Shown one piece after another: positions 9,408 to 19,112 of a stretch of DNA of 64,000 nucleotides. A model generated the notes under the pieces. The model did no database searches and was not told the DNA's origin. It saw nothing but the letters and a program-made list of their open reading frames with translations. The translations under genes were made by a program, and so were the position numbers. Position 1 is the first letter of the stretch, and every line of letters begins with the position of its first letter. The stretch spans positions 310,001 through 374,000 of the forward strand of contig NZ_LT840186.1 of NCBI RefSeq assembly GCF_900177485.1, in the 5' to 3' direction. Source of the stretch: Candidatus Pelagibacter sp. HIMB1321. Lineage in GTDB: Bacteria > Pseudomonadota > Alphaproteobacteria > Pelagibacterales > Pelagibacteraceae.

Positions 9408-10906
9408 AATTGAAAACTAAATTTGGAATGGTAGTCAGTGGCCACAAGAAAGCCACTGAGGCTGGAATGAAAATTTTAAAAAGGGGTGGAAATGCTATGG
9501 ATGCTGCAATAGCAACTGCCGCAACACTCGCTGTTTCAATTCCAAATATGAATGGATTAGGCGGGGATAGCATTGCTCTTTATTATTCATCCAAAACAAA
9601 AAAAATTACCACAATAAATGGTTCTGGAAAATCTCCAAAAAAAGCCAGCATAAAATATTTTAAATCAATTGGATTGAATGAAATACCTCAAAGGAGCTCT
9701 TTATCCATAACTGTTCCAGGCGTTCTGAATGCTTGGGAGAAATCTCTGAAAAAATATGGATCTAAAAAATTAGCAGAGGTTTTAAAAGATGCGATAAGTT
9801 TTGCTGAAAAAGGTATTAAGATAGATAAATATTTATATGATTTTTTAAGAGGTGATGTTTACACAAAATTAATTAAAAATAATAATTTCTTATCAAAAAT
9901 TTACGGTCTTCCTAAGGATATTAAAATTGGAAAAATTATAAAACAAGAAAAGCTAGCTAAAACTTTAAGATTAATTTCAAAATTAGGATGTAAAACTTTT
10001 TATAAAGGTAAACTAACCAAGATCATGGTTCAAGATTTAAGAGATCAAGGTGCAATCATTAGCGAAGAAGATTTTAATAATCACTCAACCTTATTTCAAA
10101 AACCTTTGAGTACAGATTTTCAAAATAAAAAAGTTTTTACAGCTCCACCTAATTCTCAAGGTTTAGCATTGATGGGATTATGTGAAATATTTGATGAGAT
10201 TAAAGAAAATATTGATTTAAGTGATTATATAAAATTTAAAAAAAGTATTTTTGAATCAAGAGATAAATATTGTTTAGACCCAGGTATTACTAATTACTTC
10301 AGATATAAAAAAAATTTAGATTTCAAAAAAATAAAAAAAAATTATTCAAAATTTTTCAAAAATTCAGGCGATACAAGCACTTTAGTTGTAGTAGACAACA
10401 AAGGAAATGCAGTAAGTTGGGTTCAAAGTTTGTTTGAAGAATTTGGAAGTGGGATTGTTTCACCACAAACTGGAGTGGTTTTTCATAATAGAATGTATTT
10501 AGAAAAGATATCAAAAAAAGGATATAATTATTTAAAACCTCAAACTAGACCATTTCATACTCTTTGCCCTTCAATTGTGCTTGAAGGTAATAAATTGGAT
10601 TTAACAATTTCAACACCTGGCGATCACGGACAACCTCAAACAATTTTTCAAATATTAAATTACATTTATAAGCACAATTACAAGATTCAGAAAGCGATCA
10701 ACCTACCAAGAATAAGACATAACGAAGGAAATAAAATTTTAGTTGAGAAAGGTTTTAAAAATTATTTTAACTTTTCAAAGAATAAAAAGATAAAAACAAT
10801 AGTTTATTCAAAACCACATAGAATATTTGGTGGTGTAACTGCTATAAAAATAAATTCAGACAAAACTCTTTCAAAAGGTGCAGATAAAAGAAGGAACTGC
10901 TATTAA
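9404..10906 (+). CDS. Gamma-glutamyltransferase-family (Ntn) hydrolase
   Basis: 500 residues. The opening RGGNAMDAAIA (27-37) and GLGGD (51-55) blocks are typical of gamma-glutamyltransferases and related acylases. The expected autocleavage threonine lies in GDTSTLVVVDNKGNAVS, most likely Thr324, where the family usually has a TTH triad; here it reads TST. No signal peptide is visible, so it would act in the cytoplasm, unlike periplasmic Ggt. ATGA overlap with the M24 gene implies a joint pathway of amide or gamma-glutamyl bond hydrolysis. The substrate could be a gamma-glutamyl amine or a cephalosporin-acylase-like amide. Confidence 0.8.
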   Translation: MKLKTKFGMVVSGHKKATEAGMKILKRGGNAMDAAIATAATLAVSIPNMNGLGGDSIALYYSSKTKKITTINGSGKSPKKASIKYFKSIGLNEIPQRSSLSITVPGVLNAWEKSLKKYGSKKLAEVLKDAISFAEKGIKIDKYLYDFLRGDVYTKLIKNNNFLSKIYGLPKDIKIGKIIKQEKLAKTLRLISKLGCKTFYKGKLTKIMVQDLRDQGAIISEEDFNNHSTLFQKPLSTDFQNKKVFTAPPNSQGLALMGLCEIFDEIKENIDLSDYIKFKKSIFESRDKYCLDPGITNYFRYKKNLDFKKIKKNYSKFFKNSGDTSTLVVVDNKGNAVSWVQSLFEEFGSGIVSPQTGVVFHNRMYLEKISKKGYNYLKPQTRPFHTLCPSIVLEGNKLDLTISTPGDHGQPQTIFQILNYIYKHNYKIQKAINLPRIRHNEGNKILVEKGFKNYFNFSKNKKIKTIVYSKPHRIFGGVTAIKINSDKTLSKGADKRRNCY

Positions 10907-11652
10907 GCAGCCACAATAGCATCAAAAATTATTATAATCGCACTTATAAAACAAACTGCAATTATAAGTGATTTTAGATTACGGTTAACAAAATCTCTTA
11001 TAACTCTTCTTCTACCCACATAAGTACCAATGACCAGAGCAGGAGCTAGATAAATTGACTTCATCACTTCAGGTAAATTTATCAAATCAAAGTAAATAAA
11101 TAGAATTACTGAAAATAAAGCACCAATACCAAAAAACATATTTAAAGTCGCCACTACTTTTCTTGCAGAACTGTTTTGATAAACAATTGCCATGGGTGGC
11201 CCACCAATACCTGTTAATGTTCCCATTAAACCTGATGCTGTTCCTGCTATTGTGATATTTTTTTTGGTAGCAACAATGTTCCAATTTTTTGCACTCATGT
11301 ATGTTGCTATTAAAAGCAAAATTCCAAATACTATTAAATATTTATTTGTTCCAAGTGTGAAAAATATTAAAGGCATCGCTAGTAAAGAGCCAGCCACTCT
11401 TCCGCTATAAGCATAAATTAAATCAACTTTAATGATATCTTTAAAACTTAACATTGCGTTACTAAAAGCTAAAAAGGATCCCATTAAAACAATACAACTT
11501 GGAACCATTGATGGTTCGAGCAAAACTAAAAAACATGCTGGAATTCCAAATCCTATACCAATTGCACTTTGAGTAATTGCTCCAAATATTATTAGTATAA
11601 AAATTATGAAAAAAAACTCTAATGAAGAAAAATAATTAAGAATATCAAACAC
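10903..11652 (-). CDS. TauE/SafE-family membrane protein
   Basis: 249 residues with about eight hydrophobic segments. The glycine-rich repeat pairs (GIGFGIPA near the start, GTLTGIGGPP in the middle) are typical of TauE/SafE proteins, several of which export sulfite or sulfoacetate. It is three bases downstream of the Asp/Glu racemase-like gene on the same strand and overlaps the gamma-glutamyltransferase gene tail to tail by four bases. It is the first of three TauE-like genes here. Its anion could be sulfite, but nothing in the sequence fixes that. Confidence 0.8.
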   Translation of the reverse strand: MFDILNYFSSLEFFFIIFILIIFGAITQSAIGIGFGIPACFLVLLEPSMVPSCIVLMGSFLAFSNAMLSFKDIIKVDLIYAYSGRVAGSLLAMPLIFFTLGTNKYLIVFGILLLIATYMSAKNWNIVATKKNITIAGTASGLMGTLTGIGGPPMAIVYQNSSARKVVATLNMFFGIGALFSVILFIYFDLINLPEVMKSIYLAPALVIGTYVGRRRVIRDFVNRNLKSLIIAVCFISAIIIIFDAIVAA

Positions 11653-11654
11653 AA

Positions 11655-12416
11655 TTATTTTCTAGGATCATCATGATCAGGATTAAATCTTGTTGGAAGT
11701 AATCCGGACTGAAACCATTCAATAAAAGTATAGATATTAAATACTGGTACTTGAAATTTTTTTCTTACATCTGCAGCAAACGGGCTCATATTTGTACACT
11801 CCATTACAATTGCTCCAATGTTTGAATGTTCCTTCATTAATTCTTCAACTGCATCTAAATGATCCTGTCTTGCAAGATCGATATCCATTTCTTTTTCATC
11901 ATTTAAAATTACTCTTGTAAATTCTTTACCATTTTCGGTACCTATGATTGGAATATCTAGTGGAACATTTGCAGCTTTAAGATGTTTTTCAGTAAGAGAA
12001 GGTTTATGGATTGTTAAAATACCAACTTTTTTACTTTTTGGTAAAAGACTCTGTACCATTTGAGTTTGCATGAGTGATGAGGTTGCAACTGGCACATTAA
12101 CTGCTTCTGCCATTTGTTCTTGAAATAAAGATAAAAACCCACAGTTTGTAGTAATTCCATCAGCTCCCATTTTTACTAGTTGTTTGGCAGCATCAATAAA
12201 TCCCTCTAAAATATCTTTCCCTTGATCATATACAGCTGCTTTAGGAGTTGATCCTGGAACAACTCTATAATGAACTGGGACACTCCAAGTTCTTGCGTTA
12301 GCTATATCTCCATGGATTCTTGGAAACTGAGTATCTAACATACAAACACCAACAGTTCCTCCAAATACAGTTTTTCCACCCACTGCAATATTTTTTTGAT
12401 TATTTCCAAATTTCAT
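11655..12416 (-). CDS. Aspartate/glutamate racemase-superfamily protein
   Basis: 253 residues. Two cysteine motifs typical of the superfamily are present, TTNCGF (Cys92) and MECTNM (Cys207), so a two-base proton-transfer mechanism is possible. The superfamily also contains hydantoin racemases, maleate isomerases and arylmalonate decarboxylases. It is divergent from the ThDP enzyme gene with only 44 bp between starts. A role in converting an amino acid enantiomer before the nearby DadA-like enzyme would fit, but this is inference. Confidence 0.75.
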   Translation of the reverse strand: MKFGNNQKNIAVGGKTVFGGTVGVCMLDTQFPRIHGDIANARTWSVPVHYRVVPGSTPKAAVYDQGKDILEGFIDAAKQLVKMGADGITTNCGFLSLFQEQMAEAVNVPVATSSLMQTQMVQSLLPKSKKVGILTIHKPSLTEKHLKAANVPLDIPIIGTENGKEFTRVILNDEKEMDIDLARQDHLDAVEELMKEHSNIGAIVMECTNMSPFAADVRKKFQVPVFNIYTFIEWFQSGLLPTRFNPDHDDPRK

Positions 12417-12460
12417 GATTGTATTTTATATTTAGTCTTTAATATAACCAAGTAAATAAA

Positions 12461-14155
12461 ATGAAAAATTCTACTAAGTCTAATTACTTAAATGGTGCAG
12501 AAGCTTTAGTTAAACTTTTAGATAAATATGACGTAAAACATATATTTGGTTTGTGCGGAGATACTTCATTACCTTTCTATGACGCTTTACATAGACTTAA
12601 TCATTCTATCAAGCATATCCTTACAAGAGATGAAAGAAGTGCAAGTTATATGGCAGATGGTTATGCAAGAGTCACTGGAAAAGTAGGTATTTGTGAAGGC
12701 CCAAGTGGTGGTGGAGCCACTTATATTGTTCCAGGAGTTGTAGAAGCTAATGAGTCCTCTATATCAGTTATTTCGTTTACTTCAGATGTGCCCACAACTT
12801 CTTATGGACATTTCCCACTAACAGAATTAGATCAAAAGGCTCTATTTAAACCATTAACAAAATGGAATTGTGTTTTAAGTAAACCAAAAAATTTTGCTAA
12901 AGATATAAGAAGAGCTTTTAAAGAAAGTACTACTGGAAAACCAGGCTCTTGTCATTTAGCATTACCTTTTGATACTCAAACGGCTGAGGTTTCTGAAAAA
13001 GAAATTTGGATTGATAAAAATCATACTCGATTTCCAGCTGAACCAAAAAAACCTAATTTAAAAAAATTAAAAAAAATAATAAATGAAATTTCAAAATCAA
13101 AAAATCCAATTATAATTTCTGGAGGTGCAATTAAGAATGCGTTTGCAGAAAAAGAACTTCAAAATTTAGTAGAAAAACTAAATATTGTTTTTGCAACATC
13201 TGTAACTGGAAAAGGAACACTGTCAGATAATCATCCAAATTCTTTAGGAGTAGTTGGTAGTAATGGTGGTTCAATTTTTACAAGAGAAGTTTTAAATAAC
13301 TCTGATTTGGTGATATTTTTAGGATGTAGAGCAGGTTCTGTCACAACTGAAAAATGGCAATATCCCGATAAAAAAAAGAAAATTATTCATATTGATATTG
13401 ATCCTTCAGTAATTGACGCAAATTATAGATCTTACATTTCTATGGTTGCAGAGATTAAATCCACTTTAATTGAAATAAATAAATTAATTGGCCACCATAA
13501 TTTTAAAGGAGATTTAATAGTCAAAGATGTTAAGAAAAAGAAATTTAAAAAATTTATTGAATTATCTGAAGATAATAAATCCCCTATAAAGCCGGAAAAA
13601 ATAATTAGAGAACTTAATAACCAGCTGCCAGATGATACATATGTTGTTGTGGATCCAGGTACTCCATGTCCTTATTTTTCTGCATATTATAATTTTAAGA
13701 AATCAGGTAGATATTTTATTACTAACAGAGCGCATGGTGCTCTTGGTTATGCTTTACCTGCATCAATTGGTGTTCAAATTGGTAAACCAAAAAATAGAGT
13801 AATTTCAGTTATGGGAGATGGTAGTTTTGGATTTGCTGTTGGAGAACTTGAGACTGCAGTAAGGCTAAAATTGCCGATTATTTTTGTTGTTATTTCTAAC
13901 AGTGTTTATGGGTGGATTAAAGCTGGACAAAAGACAAGATTTGAAAAAAGATATTTCTCTGTTGATTTTGATAGAACAGATCATTGTAAAGTAGCTGACG
14001 CATATGGTTTAAAAACTTTTAAAGTTGAAAAATCTCAAGAGCTAAAATCAAAAATATCTGAGGCAATTAATTACAAATCAGGTCCTTGTTTGATTGATAT
14101 AATCACTCAACCTTTGCAGGATGCAAATGCACCTGTTAGTGAATGGATAGCATAA
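12461..14155 (+). CDS. Thiamine-diphosphate-dependent enzyme (acetolactate synthase/decarboxylase family)
   Basis: 564 residues with the three-domain plan of acetolactate synthase-like enzymes. The pyrimidine domain has the catalytic glutamate in TRDERSAS (Glu58). The C-terminal domain has the ThDP motif from GDGSFGF to ISNSVYG. It is not a typical IlvB: there is no regulatory subunit nearby, and the context is catabolic (DadA-like, TRAP). It probably decarboxylates or condenses a 2-oxo acid produced by the next enzyme. It is also distinct from the Xsc at 60.2 kb. The stop overlaps the next start (TAATG). Confidence 0.8.
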   Translation: MKNSTKSNYLNGAEALVKLLDKYDVKHIFGLCGDTSLPFYDALHRLNHSIKHILTRDERSASYMADGYARVTGKVGICEGPSGGGATYIVPGVVEANESSISVISFTSDVPTTSYGHFPLTELDQKALFKPLTKWNCVLSKPKNFAKDIRRAFKESTTGKPGSCHLALPFDTQTAEVSEKEIWIDKNHTRFPAEPKKPNLKKLKKIINEISKSKNPIIISGGAIKNAFAEKELQNLVEKLNIVFATSVTGKGTLSDNHPNSLGVVGSNGGSIFTREVLNNSDLVIFLGCRAGSVTTEKWQYPDKKKKIIHIDIDPSVIDANYRSYISMVAEIKSTLIEINKLIGHHNFKGDLIVKDVKKKKFKKFIELSEDNKSPIKPEKIIRELNNQLPDDTYVVVDPGTPCPYFSAYYNFKKSGRYFITNRAHGALGYALPASIGVQIGKPKNRVISVMGDGSFGFAVGELETAVRLKLPIIFVVISNSVYGWIKAGQKTRFEKRYFSVDFDRTDHCKVADAYGLKTFKVEKSQELKSKISEAINYKSGPCLIDIITQPLQDANAPVSEWIA

Positions 14156-15390
14156 TGAAAAAAACAGAAATATCAGTAATAGGTGCTGGAATAGTTGGCT
14201 TATCGTCAGCAATTAATTTAGTAAAGCGAGGTTCTAAAGTAACTTTAATTGAAAAAGATCTTAAAGGTCAACCAGCATCCTATGGTAACGCATCATGGTT
14301 ATCTAGTCCATCAATCACTCCAGTTTTAATGCCTGGAATGTTTAAAAAAATTCCAAAGATGTGGTTGTCAAAAGATGGACCATTATTTTTAAGATTTCCA
14401 GGAGTTTTAAAAATGATACCTTTTTTAATAAAATATCTTTCTTATACAAAAAAAGAAAAAGTTGAACATATCTCAAAAAATTTAGCTTTTTTACTTAAAG
14501 ATAGTATTGGTGAGCACCGAGAACTTGTAAAAGGATCTAAAGCTGAAAGATGGATTGAAGATTCTCCTTTTTTATTTATCTACAAAAATAAAACTGATTT
14601 CGAAAATGACTCTTATACTTGGTCTCTTAGAAAAAAACATGGCTTTGAATTGGTTGAGGTTCAAAAAGAGGAGTTGAATAAAATTTTTCCAGGACTTTCC
14701 CAAGAATATACTTTTGCAATAAAAATTGAAAATCAAGGTTATATTTCAAATAGTCAAAACTATTTAGATGACTTAATTGATTATTATAAAAGTTTAGGAG
14801 GCGAAATTATTGAAGATGAAGTTTTAGATGTAAATTCAAGTGATGATTATTTCACAATTAAACTTAGAAATAGTGATTTATTTACAGAAAAAGTTTTAAT
14901 TTCTTCAGGAGTTTACTCAGGCAATTTTGTAAAAAAGTTTAATGTAAAAGTGCCTATCGAATCTGAAAGAGGTTATCACTTAGAATTATTTGATACTAAT
15001 ATTAGAATTAACCATCCTATAATGAATGGATATCTAAAATTAGCAATAACACCAAGACCAACGGGAATTAGATTTGCAGGTTTGGTTGAATTCGGAAGTA
15101 TAAATTCAAAACCAAATCCAAAAGCTTTTGAACTTTTAATGAGAAATGCACAATCAATGTTTCCTGGAATAACTTTTAAAAGAAAAATGGAATGGAGCGG
15201 TCATAGACCATCAACTGTAGATAGTTTACCAGTAATAGGTGCGTCAGAACGATCCAACAATTTATTTTTTGCATATGGCCATCATCACATTGGGTTAACC
15301 GCTGGTCCAAAAACTGGTAAAATGATAGCTAAACAGATTTTACGAGATAATGACAAGTTTGATTTAGATGCCTTTAATCCACACAGGTAA
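14155..15390 (+). CDS. FAD-dependent amino-acid/amine dehydrogenase (DadA-like)
   Basis: 411 residues from the ATG overlapping the preceding stop; an in-frame ATG 12 bases upstream is less likely. The FAD-binding motif GAGIVGLSSA is at about residues 10-19, and the late GHHHIGLTAGPKTG block is typical of DadA/glycine-oxidase flavoproteins, which oxidise D-amino or secondary amines to 2-oxo acids. Coupling with the ThDP enzyme suggests sequential deamination and decarboxylation of an imported amino acid. The TRAP binding protein gene follows after 70 bp. Confidence 0.82.
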   Translation: MKKTEISVIGAGIVGLSSAINLVKRGSKVTLIEKDLKGQPASYGNASWLSSPSITPVLMPGMFKKIPKMWLSKDGPLFLRFPGVLKMIPFLIKYLSYTKKEKVEHISKNLAFLLKDSIGEHRELVKGSKAERWIEDSPFLFIYKNKTDFENDSYTWSLRKKHGFELVEVQKEELNKIFPGLSQEYTFAIKIENQGYISNSQNYLDDLIDYYKSLGGEIIEDEVLDVNSSDDYFTIKLRNSDLFTEKVLISSGVYSGNFVKKFNVKVPIESERGYHLELFDTNIRINHPIMNGYLKLAITPRPTGIRFAGLVEFGSINSKPNPKAFELLMRNAQSMFPGITFKRKMEWSGHRPSTVDSLPVIGASERSNNLFFAYGHHHIGLTAGPKTGKMIAKQILRDNDKFDLDAFNPHR

Positions 15391-15460
15391 GTCACTTTTT
15401 AAGTTGAATTAAATCTTAATTTTATACATGATAGGGTTTTAAATAACTTAGGAGATAATA

Positions 15461-16441
15461 ATGAATAAATTATTAAAAATATTATCAGTTATTGCTTTCT
15501 CACTTTTTAGTATCGTAAATGTTAATGCTGCTGAAAAATGGGATATGCCAATGGCTTATTCAGCAACAAACTTTCATAGTCAAAATGGAGTAATGTTTGC
15601 TGATGCTGTAAGAATAGCAACTGGTGGTGAAGTAGATATTACAGTTCACCCAGGTGGATCATTATTCAAAGGTAATGATATTAAAAAAGCTGTTCAAACT
15701 GGTCAAGCACCTATCGGTGAAAGACTTTTATCTGCACACCAAAATGAAAGTTTATTATTTGGAGCAGACTCAATCCCTTTCTTAGCAACATCTTATGAAG
15801 CTTCAGATAAGTTATGGAAGCACTTAGAGCCAGCAATTAGAAAAGAATTAGACTCTCAAGGTTTAGAGCTTTTATATGCAGTGCCATGGCCAGCACAAGG
15901 TCTATACTTTAAAAAAGAAGTTAGCTCTATTGCTGACACTAAAGGTGTGAAATTTAGATCATACAATAATGCAACAGCTAGAATTGCTGAACTTATGGGA
16001 ATGTTACCAGTTCAAGTGGAAGCTGCTGAATTATCTCAAGCTTTAGCAACTGGCGTTGCTGAGTCTTTCGTATCATCTGGGTCTACTGGATATGATAGAA
16101 AAGTTTGGGAACATTTAACTCACTTCTATGAAGTAAATGCTTGGCTGCCAAGAAACTATGTTTTTGTAAACAAAAAAGCTTGGAAAAAATTAAGTAAGAA
16201 AAACCAAGATATTATAAGAGGTGTTGCAAAAATGGCTGAAGCTGCAGGAACTGCTAGATCAGAACAACTTTCTGGTTGGTATTTAACTCAGTTAGCAGCT
16301 AATGGAATGAAAGTACAAGTTGCTGAAGGTCAATTAAGAACTGATCTTGAGAAAATTGGTAAAACTATGGCTGACGAATGGATTGCGAATGCAGGTCCTG
16401 AAGGTAAAAAAGTTGTAGATGCTTTCAAGGCTGAAAAATAA
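15461..16441 (+). CDS. TRAP transporter solute-binding protein DctP-type
   Basis: 326 residues with a clear signal peptide (about 1-23, ending VNA-A). It is the periplasmic receptor of a TRAP transporter. The VKFRSYNN segment near residues 163-170 contains the arginine that usually binds a substrate carboxylate, so an organic or amino acid or a sulfonate carboxylate is likely. A strong Shine-Dalgarno (AGGAGA) precedes the ATG. A perfect hairpin follows the gene, which probably raises binding-protein output over the permease genes. Confidence 0.9.
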   Translation: MNKLLKILSVIAFSLFSIVNVNAAEKWDMPMAYSATNFHSQNGVMFADAVRIATGGEVDITVHPGGSLFKGNDIKKAVQTGQAPIGERLLSAHQNESLLFGADSIPFLATSYEASDKLWKHLEPAIRKELDSQGLELLYAVPWPAQGLYFKKEVSSIADTKGVKFRSYNNATARIAELMGMLPVQVEAAELSQALATGVAESFVSSGSTGYDRKVWEHLTHFYEVNAWLPRNYVFVNKKAWKKLSKKNQDIIRGVAKMAEAAGTARSEQLSGWYLTQLAANGMKVQVAEGQLRTDLEKIGKTMADEWIANAGPEGKKVVDAFKAEK

Positions 16442-16453
16442 TTAATAATCAAC

Positions 16454-16482
16454 AAGTAAGCCCAATTTATTTGGGCTTACTT
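16454..16482 (+). terminator. Intercistronic hairpin after the TRAP binding-protein gene
   Basis: A perfect 12-bp inverted repeat (AAGTAAGCCCAA, pairing with 16471-16482) with a five-base TTTAT loop lies 13 bases after the dctP stop. There is no strong downstream U-run, so it may be a partial terminator or a 3'-end stabiliser that separates high binding-protein expression from the downstream permease genes. Confidence 0.75.
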
Positions 16483-16513
16483 AAATAACCAAATTATAAT
16501 TTATAAAATTAAA

Positions 16514-17020
16514 ATGAGAAACTTTTTAGATAAACTTTATTTAGGATCAGCGTACTTTTCAGCAATAAATTTAATTTTAATTTTATTAATTATATGTGCA
16601 CAAATGTTAGCTAGGTGGACTGGTTTTACATTTCCGGGAGCAACAGCATATGCAGGTTATGCTATGGCTAATTCCGCTTTTTTCGCTCTTGCTTACACAT
16701 TGAATCAAGATGGTCATATAAGAGTGCGAATTTTATTAAATAAACTAGGAGCAAATAAAAAATGGGGAGAGTTATGGTGTTATGGAATAGGATCTTTGCT
16801 AGCAGTTCTGTTTTTTTATTATGCTTGTAGAGGTGCTTATTTTTCATACATCTTTAATGATGTATCTCAAGCAGAAGATGCACTACCCATGTGGATCCCA
16901 CAAGCCTCTATGGTGTTAGGTACTTTTGTTTTAGCTATCGCTTTTTTAGACAAACTTTATGAATTTATTTTCATTGGTTATTCTGAAACTGAAATTAAAG
17001 ATGATAAGGCAATAGATTAA
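16514..17020 (+). CDS. TRAP transporter small permease DctQ-type
   Basis: 168 residues with four hydrophobic helices and the DctQ-family pattern NQDGHIRVRILLNKL near residues 65-79. It is the small membrane subunit of the secondary transporter served by the upstream binding protein. The stop overlaps the large-permease start by one base (TAATG), as expected for a tightly coupled pair. Confidence 0.9.
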   Translation: MRNFLDKLYLGSAYFSAINLILILLIICAQMLARWTGFTFPGATAYAGYAMANSAFFALAYTLNQDGHIRVRILLNKLGANKKWGELWCYGIGSLLAVLFFYYACRGAYFSYIFNDVSQAEDALPMWIPQASMVLGTFVLAIAFLDKLYEFIFIGYSETEIKDDKAID

Positions 17021-18333
17021 TGGAAAATTTAGTTTTAACAGTAATATTCTTATTTACTTTATTTTTTCTTTTAGGCTCAGGAGTTTGGATAGGTCTTTCT
17101 TTAATGGGAGTAGCTTATGTAGGTTTAGAATTATTTACTAATAGACCTGCTGGAGATGCAATGATTACTACAATTTGGAGCAGTGCATCAAGTTGGTCGC
17201 TTACAGCTTTACCATTATTTATTTGGATGGGTGAAATTCTTTATCGAACTAGACTGTCAGAAGATTTGTTTAAAGGTTTAGCACCTTGGATGAATAATTT
17301 GCCAGGTAGGTTATTACATACAAACATAGTTGGCTGTACGTTTTTTGCTGCTGTTTCAGGTTCTTCAGCTGCAACTCTTACAACTGTTGGAAAAATGTCA
17401 GTTCCTGAATTAAGAAAAAGAAAATACCCAGAAAATTTGACCATTGGAACTTTGGCAGGATCATCGACTTTAGGGTTAATGATTCCTCCATCTTTAACTT
17501 TAATTGTTTATGGAGTGACTATTAATGAGTCTGTCGTTCAATTATTTATGGCAGGAATTCTTCCTGGATTAGTTCTAGCACTTCTTTTTATGGGTTATGT
17601 TGCAGTATGGGCAACAATTAATAGAAAAAAAATGCCTAAAAAAGATCCTGAAATTACTTTCATGGATAAAATAAAGAGTTCAAAATTTTTATTTCCTATT
17701 TTTTCTTTAATTATTTTTGTTATTGGTTCAATGTATATGGGTTGGGCGACCCCAACAGAAGCAGCAGGATTTGGAGTTATAGGTGGTTTAGTTTTAGCTG
17801 CATTGCAAAGATCTTTAACATGGAAAACTTTTTTTGATAGTTTGATTGGTGCTACAAAAACTTCTTGCATGATAGCATTTATCTTAATGGGAGGAGCTTT
17901 TTTAACTCTCTCAATGGGCTTTACTGGGTTGCCAAGATCTATAGCAGAGTGGATTGCTAATTTAGGTTTAACAAACCTAGAACTTTTACTTTACTTAATG
18001 ATTTTTTATATAATTTTAGGTTGTTTCTTAGATGGCATTTCATCAATCGTTTTAACTATGGCAGTAGTTGAGCCAATGATTAGGAATGCAGGAATTGATG
18101 TTATATGGTTTGGTATTTATTTAACGGTATTAGTTGAAATGGCACAGATCACACCACCGGTAGGTTTTAATCTATTCGTATTACAAGGTATGACAAAACA
18201 TGAAATGATTTTCTTAGCAAAATCTGCGTTACCAATGTTCTTAATGATGGTTGTTATGGTATTTATAATGATTGCATTTCCTGAATTAGCAACTTATTTA
18301 CCAAGCACAGTAAAAGGCCCTGGGGCAGGTTAA
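17020..18333 (+). CDS. TRAP transporter large permease DctM-type
   Basis: 437 residues with about 12 hydrophobic segments. Family blocks include AAVSGSSAAT near residue 110, LAGSSTLGLMIPPS near 145-158, ATPTEAA near 244 and QITPPVGFNLFV near 380. It carries out Na+-driven uptake with the DctP and DctQ proteins. The gene leads into the crotonase and acyl-CoA ligase genes, so these are probably part of the same operon. Confidence 0.92.
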   Translation: MENLVLTVIFLFTLFFLLGSGVWIGLSLMGVAYVGLELFTNRPAGDAMITTIWSSASSWSLTALPLFIWMGEILYRTRLSEDLFKGLAPWMNNLPGRLLHTNIVGCTFFAAVSGSSAATLTTVGKMSVPELRKRKYPENLTIGTLAGSSTLGLMIPPSLTLIVYGVTINESVVQLFMAGILPGLVLALLFMGYVAVWATINRKKMPKKDPEITFMDKIKSSKFLFPIFSLIIFVIGSMYMGWATPTEAAGFGVIGGLVLAALQRSLTWKTFFDSLIGATKTSCMIAFILMGGAFLTLSMGFTGLPRSIAEWIANLGLTNLELLLYLMIFYIILGCFLDGISSIVLTMAVVEPMIRNAGIDVIWFGIYLTVLVEMAQITPPVGFNLFVLQGMTKHEMIFLAKSALPMFLMMVVMVFIMIAFPELATYLPSTVKGPGAG

Positions 18334-18347
18334 TATCATAAATTTTA

Positions 18348-19106
18348 ATGTCTAAAAAAGTTGTTTTTGGGACAAATCAAAACATTGCAATAATAACTTT
18401 AAACAACCCTAAAAAATTAAATGCTTGGGATTTTGAAATGAGGTCTCAAATAATTTCTTTAATAAAAAAAATTAAAAAAAATAAAAATATAAAGGCATTA
18501 ATATTTACTGGATATGGGACTAAAGCTTTTTGTTCTGGACAAGATTTAAAAGAAATTAAAAACTTTAAGAATTCAAAAATAGTATTTAATTGGATTAATC
18601 AATTTAGAACTTTATATAAATTAATTAGATCATTGGAAATCCCAACTATTGCTGCCATAAATGGTGTAGCAGCTGGCTCAGGTTTTCAATTAACATTACT
18701 TACTGATATCAGAGTTTCATATCCAAAAGTAAAAATGGGTCAGGTTGAAATTAATTCAGGTATAGTTAGTATAATTGGACCTTGGATAATAGAGAAAATT
18801 TTAGGATTAAATAAAGCAATTGAGCTTTCTTTAAGTGGCAGACTTATTAGTGGAACTGAAGCTTACAAAATTGGTGCAATAAATTATTTGGTTTCTCATA
18901 AAAGTGTACTAAATAATTCAATTAAAATTGCAAAAGAATTAGCCAACAAACCTTCAAATGCAATGAAGCTCACAAAAAAAAGAATTTGGGAAATGTTTAG
19001 TGGAGATTTTGATCAAACATTTAAAAAAGCAATGCTCTATCATAAAAAATCTTTTATATCAGGTGAGCCGCAATCAAGATCAAAAAGCTTTTTTAAGAAG
19101 AAATAA
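18348..19106 (+). CDS. Enoyl-CoA hydratase/isomerase (crotonase) family protein lacking one catalytic glutamate
   Basis: 252 residues with the crotonase fold: CSGQDL (62-67) and GVAAGSGF (106-113) form the oxyanion region. Classical hydratases use two glutamates. Here the second is kept (GQVEI, Glu134) but the first position is Gln114 (FQLTL), as in many isomerases and other non-hydratase crotonases. It sits between the TRAP genes and an acyl-CoA ligase, so it probably acts on the CoA ester that the ligase makes. Proximity to dmdA invites a DmdD comparison, but the missing glutamate argues against that. Confidence 0.8.
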   Translation: MSKKVVFGTNQNIAIITLNNPKKLNAWDFEMRSQIISLIKKIKKNKNIKALIFTGYGTKAFCSGQDLKEIKNFKNSKIVFNWINQFRTLYKLIRSLEIPTIAAINGVAAGSGFQLTLLTDIRVSYPKVKMGQVEINSGIVSIIGPWIIEKILGLNKAIELSLSGRLISGTEAYKIGAINYLVSHKSVLNNSIKIAKELANKPSNAMKLTKKRIWEMFSGDFDQTFKKAMLYHKKSFISGEPQSRSKSFFKKK

Positions 19107-19112
19107 ATAAAA

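Noticed and set aside
12461-14155. ThDP enzyme considered as sulfopyruvate decarboxylase (ComDE) or a second Xsc
   Set aside because: ComDE is much shorter and usually split into two genes, and the typical Xsc blocks seen at 60.2 kb are missing here.
15404-15428. TTGAAT and TATACA before the TRAP binding-protein gene as a promoter
   Set aside because: The spacing is only 13 bp, too short for a sigma-70 promoter; the real promoter is probably elsewhere.
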